Shown in pieces: positions 59,921 through 64,000 of a DNA stretch of 64,000 bases. The translations under genes were made by a program, and so were the position numbers. The first letter of the stretch is position 1. Every line of letters starts with the position of its first letter. Under the pieces are notes generated by a model. It saw only the letters and a list, made by a program, of their open reading frames with translations. It did no database searches and had not been told where the DNA came from. Origin of the DNA: Verrucomicrobiia bacterium (lineage in GTDB: Bacteria; Verrucomicrobiota; Verrucomicrobiia; Palsa-1439); assembly GCA_035577545.1 (NCBI GenBank), contig DATLVI010000017.1:62001-126000 (forward strand), written 5' to 3'.

Positions 59921-62209
59921 TTACGCCTTCGCCGGTTCGGCTTTCTTCATGGCGGCCTTGCTCGTGCGGGTCGCTTCCTTGCGGTGGAACCAGAGCACGA
60001 CCGGGCTGGCGATGTAGATGGACGAGTAGGTGCCCGTCAAGACGCCCACGACGAAGCAAAAGGCGAAGTCATTGAGCACGCGACCGCCGAAACCATACAG
60101 CGCGACCGAGCAAAGGAATACCGTGCCGGCCGTCAGGATTGTTCGCGACAGCGTTTCGTTCACGCTGCGGTTGATCAGGTCAAAGTAGTTGAGCTTGCCG
60201 CCCGTGAGTTTCTTGGTTTCGCGAATCCGGTCGAACACGACGATGGTGTCGTTGATCGAATAGCCGATCAGGGTCAATACTGCAGCGACGACGGGCATGG
60301 AAAACGTGCGATGCGGCCAGGGCCAGAGACAGAACAGGCCGACGGTCATCAGCACGTCGTGGATCAATGAGACCAGCGCCCCCAATCCGTAGGACAATTC
60401 ACCGAACCGCAAGGCGATGTAAATCATGATGGCGACGAGCGAGACCACCACGGCCCAAAGCGCCTGGTTGAGCAGCTCCTTGCCGACGATCGCCCCCACG
60501 CGTTCCGTGCTCAGCACCTTGAACTGCGCCTGGGGGTACTCATCCTGAAGATGTTTGACCACATCTTCTGTCTTGCCTTCGGGGAGTCGCAATTGCAAGG
60601 CTTCCGAGCCGCCCGCCAGATCGCGCTCATACTGGATGTAGGCCTCGTCGAAATGATTCGCTTCCAGATTGTGCCGGATTTCGTCGACGTTCATCCGTTC
60701 TTTGAAGCCCAGCGTTGCCGTGTCGCCGCCCTTGAAATCGATTCCGTACACCTCGCCGACGCCGACCTTGAGGCCGCCACGATTCACGAACACAACCATG
60801 CCGGTGATAATGAGGGCCCAGGAAAGCGCAAAGGCGAGTTTCCACACACCGAGGAAGTTCACGTGCGGCAGATGGCGAAACACGTGGAGCATCTGGAACG
60901 ACTTGAGCCAGCCTTTGGCCACCAGCCAGTCAAAGATGATCCGCGTCACGAACACGCCCGAGAAAAGGTTGGCCAATAGACCAATGACCAGTGTGACGCC
61001 GAAACCCTTGACCGGGCCGCTGCCCATGGAGATCAGGATGGCGGCCGTCAGGATCGCGGTAAAGTGCGCGTCGAAAATCACGCGAAAGGCGCGGGAATAG
61101 GCCGCGGCGATGGCCGCGCGCAACGGCTTGCCGCTGGCGAGTTCCTCACGGACGCGCTCATAGATCAGCACGTTGGTGTCCACCGCCATGCCGATGGTCA
61201 GCACAATGCCGGCGATACCGGGCAGCGTCAGTGTGAACTTGAACATGGCCAGCACACCCACCGTGATGAGGATGTTCAGCGCCAGTGCCACGTTCGCGAC
61301 TACGCCCGCCACGAGATAGTACGCCGCCATGAAAATAATCACCGCCGCTGCGCCGATTAGCGCGGCCCGAACGCCACTCCTGACAGAGTCGCGGCCCAGT
61401 GTGGGGTCGACGCTGCGGGTTTCGATGACCTTGACAGGCGCTTCGAGTGGATTTTCCAGTATATTGGCCAACTCCTGCGCCTCACTGAGGCTGAAACTGC
61501 CGGTAATTTGCGCGTTGCCGCCCATAATCGCGTCCTGGATCGTCGGTGCGGAGTAAAGCTCGCCATCCAACACGATGGCCAGTTGCCGACCGACATTTGC
61601 CGAGGTGACCCGGCCGAAAATCGCCGTCCCTTCCGGGTCGAAGCCCATCGCCACATAGGGCCGCCCGACGTCATCGTACTGGACGAATGCCCGGGCCACG
61701 TGCTTGCCGGTCATTTCCGGACGGACCTTCACAAAATAGACACGCTTGGTCGGCTGTCCGTTGCGGCTGTCTTCGTGCACCAGTTTCTTGTACCCGACCG
61801 GCTCCACGAAGCGCGGATCGGAAAGAGCTTCCGCTGCCAACTTTTCGTTGTCCTCATGGACAAGCTGAAACTCGAGGCCGGCCTTGCGTTCGATGGTCTG
61901 GCGCGCTTCAACCCGTTTCGCTTCGTCCAAGCCCGGCAACTGGGCGAGAATCCGGTCCGGTGGGATTGGCTGGATGACCGGCTCCGCAACGCCGTACCGG
62001 TCCAACCGCTTGTGAATGATCTCCACTGCCTGCCCGAGCGCCGTCGCGCGACCGGTGGAGTCGATCTTGGAGAGGTCCATTTGCAGGAGGAATGACGTGC
62101 CGCCCTTGAGGTCCAGTCCCTGCTTGATACCATTTTGAAAGATCGACCAGATGGCAAGGGCGAGGACGGCGGCGACCAAAGTGGATTTCCAGGGGAATGT
62201 CTTGTTCAT
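59921..62209 (-). CDS. secDF: fused protein translocase subunit SecDF
   Basis: A 762-aa inner-membrane protein with 12 expected spans that uses the proton gradient to drive late steps of Sec export. The SecD half (1-430) starts with GIKQGLDLKGGTSFLLQMDL and has the P1 domain and LPGIAGIVLTIGMAVDTNVL; the SecF half starts near FPRHLPHVNFLG-type sequence (HLPHVNFLGVWKLAF) and has LTLIGYSINDTIVVFDRIRE. The fusion is common in several phyla. YajC is encoded 11 bp upstream. Confidence 0.96.
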   Translation of the reverse strand: MNKTFPWKSTLVAAVLALAIWSIFQNGIKQGLDLKGGTSFLLQMDLSKIDSTGRATALGQAVEIIHKRLDRYGVAEPVIQPIPPDRILAQLPGLDEAKRVEARQTIERKAGLEFQLVHEDNEKLAAEALSDPRFVEPVGYKKLVHEDSRNGQPTKRVYFVKVRPEMTGKHVARAFVQYDDVGRPYVAMGFDPEGTAIFGRVTSANVGRQLAIVLDGELYSAPTIQDAIMGGNAQITGSFSLSEAQELANILENPLEAPVKVIETRSVDPTLGRDSVRSGVRAALIGAAAVIIFMAAYYLVAGVVANVALALNILITVGVLAMFKFTLTLPGIAGIVLTIGMAVDTNVLIYERVREELASGKPLRAAIAAAYSRAFRVIFDAHFTAILTAAILISMGSGPVKGFGVTLVIGLLANLFSGVFVTRIIFDWLVAKGWLKSFQMLHVFRHLPHVNFLGVWKLAFALSWALIITGMVVFVNRGGLKVGVGEVYGIDFKGGDTATLGFKERMNVDEIRHNLEANHFDEAYIQYERDLAGGSEALQLRLPEGKTEDVVKHLQDEYPQAQFKVLSTERVGAIVGKELLNQALWAVVVSLVAIMIYIALRFGELSYGLGALVSLIHDVLMTVGLFCLWPWPHRTFSMPVVAAVLTLIGYSINDTIVVFDRIRETKKLTGGKLNYFDLINRSVNETLSRTILTAGTVFLCSVALYGFGGRVLNDFAFCFVVGVLTGTYSSIYIASPVVLWFHRKEATRTSKAAMKKAEPAKA

Positions 62210-62220
62210 GATGGCTTGGG

Positions 62221-64000
<1,780 letters not shown>

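Overview
The window looks like a high-GC chromosome segment from a Gram-negative bacterium of the PVC group, most likely Verrucomicrobiota. The basis is the mix of LPS-core genes (lpxA, a heptose-7-phosphate kinase), a fused SecDF, very large secreted proteins with PKD and beta-helix domains and a calcium-binding-like DGDG segment before a YYRVRLxP-type C-terminus, and HEAT-repeat exoproteins. This is inferred from protein features alone, because there is no rRNA in the window. No CRISPR array, transposase, prophage or plasmid gene was seen.

Layout. 1-3051: 3' end of leuA, then a lower-GC cassette (PIN-like protein, small helical protein, PhyH dioxygenase). 3106-4354: a BtpA-family gene whose start codon lies in a 12-bp inverted repeat, a 60-aa ORF, and tRNA-Ala(CGC). 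4379-9085: a sulfur block with cysteine synthase, a JAMM protease, a one-chain sulfur carrier-E1-rhodanese fusion, a sulfide:quinone-reductase-like flavoprotein and a 1-Cys peroxiredoxin. 9086-12755: an untidy region with two decayed copies of the rhodanese 3' end, a RibD/DHFR-type reductase, two hypotheticals and many short palindromes. 12756-15032: aldo/keto reductase, MOSC protein, LpxA.

15043-23648 (minus strand): a seven-gene group behind a TTGACT-N17-TATAAT promoter. It encodes a MotA/TolQ/ExbB-type channel with a long coiled-coil tail, two unlike ExbD-type proteins (one keeps the intramembrane Asp, the other has Ser), a one-TM protein, two secreted HEAT-repeat proteins and a secreted protein with a Cys/His tail. 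This is the best candidate for an undescribed system. 23653-24936: recO and a DUF502 gene. 25000-40437 (minus strand): a 15-kb exoprotein island with an alpha-amylase, a trypsin-like protease, a beta-helix protein plus a broken paralogue, a clan GH-A glycosidase and an EEP-family nuclease/phosphatase. The amylase and protease share a duplicated stretch of about 1.15 kb at their 3' ends.

40542-47967: ybeY-phoH, a LysM lipoprotein, cytosine deaminase, exported hypotheticals, a DUF3108 protein, a deoxyhypusine-synthase-like protein and the heptose kinase. 47978-54275: four genes of a His-Asp phosphorelay. 54465-64000: glycyl-tRNA synthetase, a 2'-5' RNA ligase-like protein, a short CPA2 antiporter, rpmB, recJ and the block tgt-yajC-secDF, with a partial MobA-like gene at the edge.

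Several genes without a Shine-Dalgarno sequence have a good -35/-10 pair ending only 2-11 nt before the start codon, which suggests leaderless transcripts are common here.
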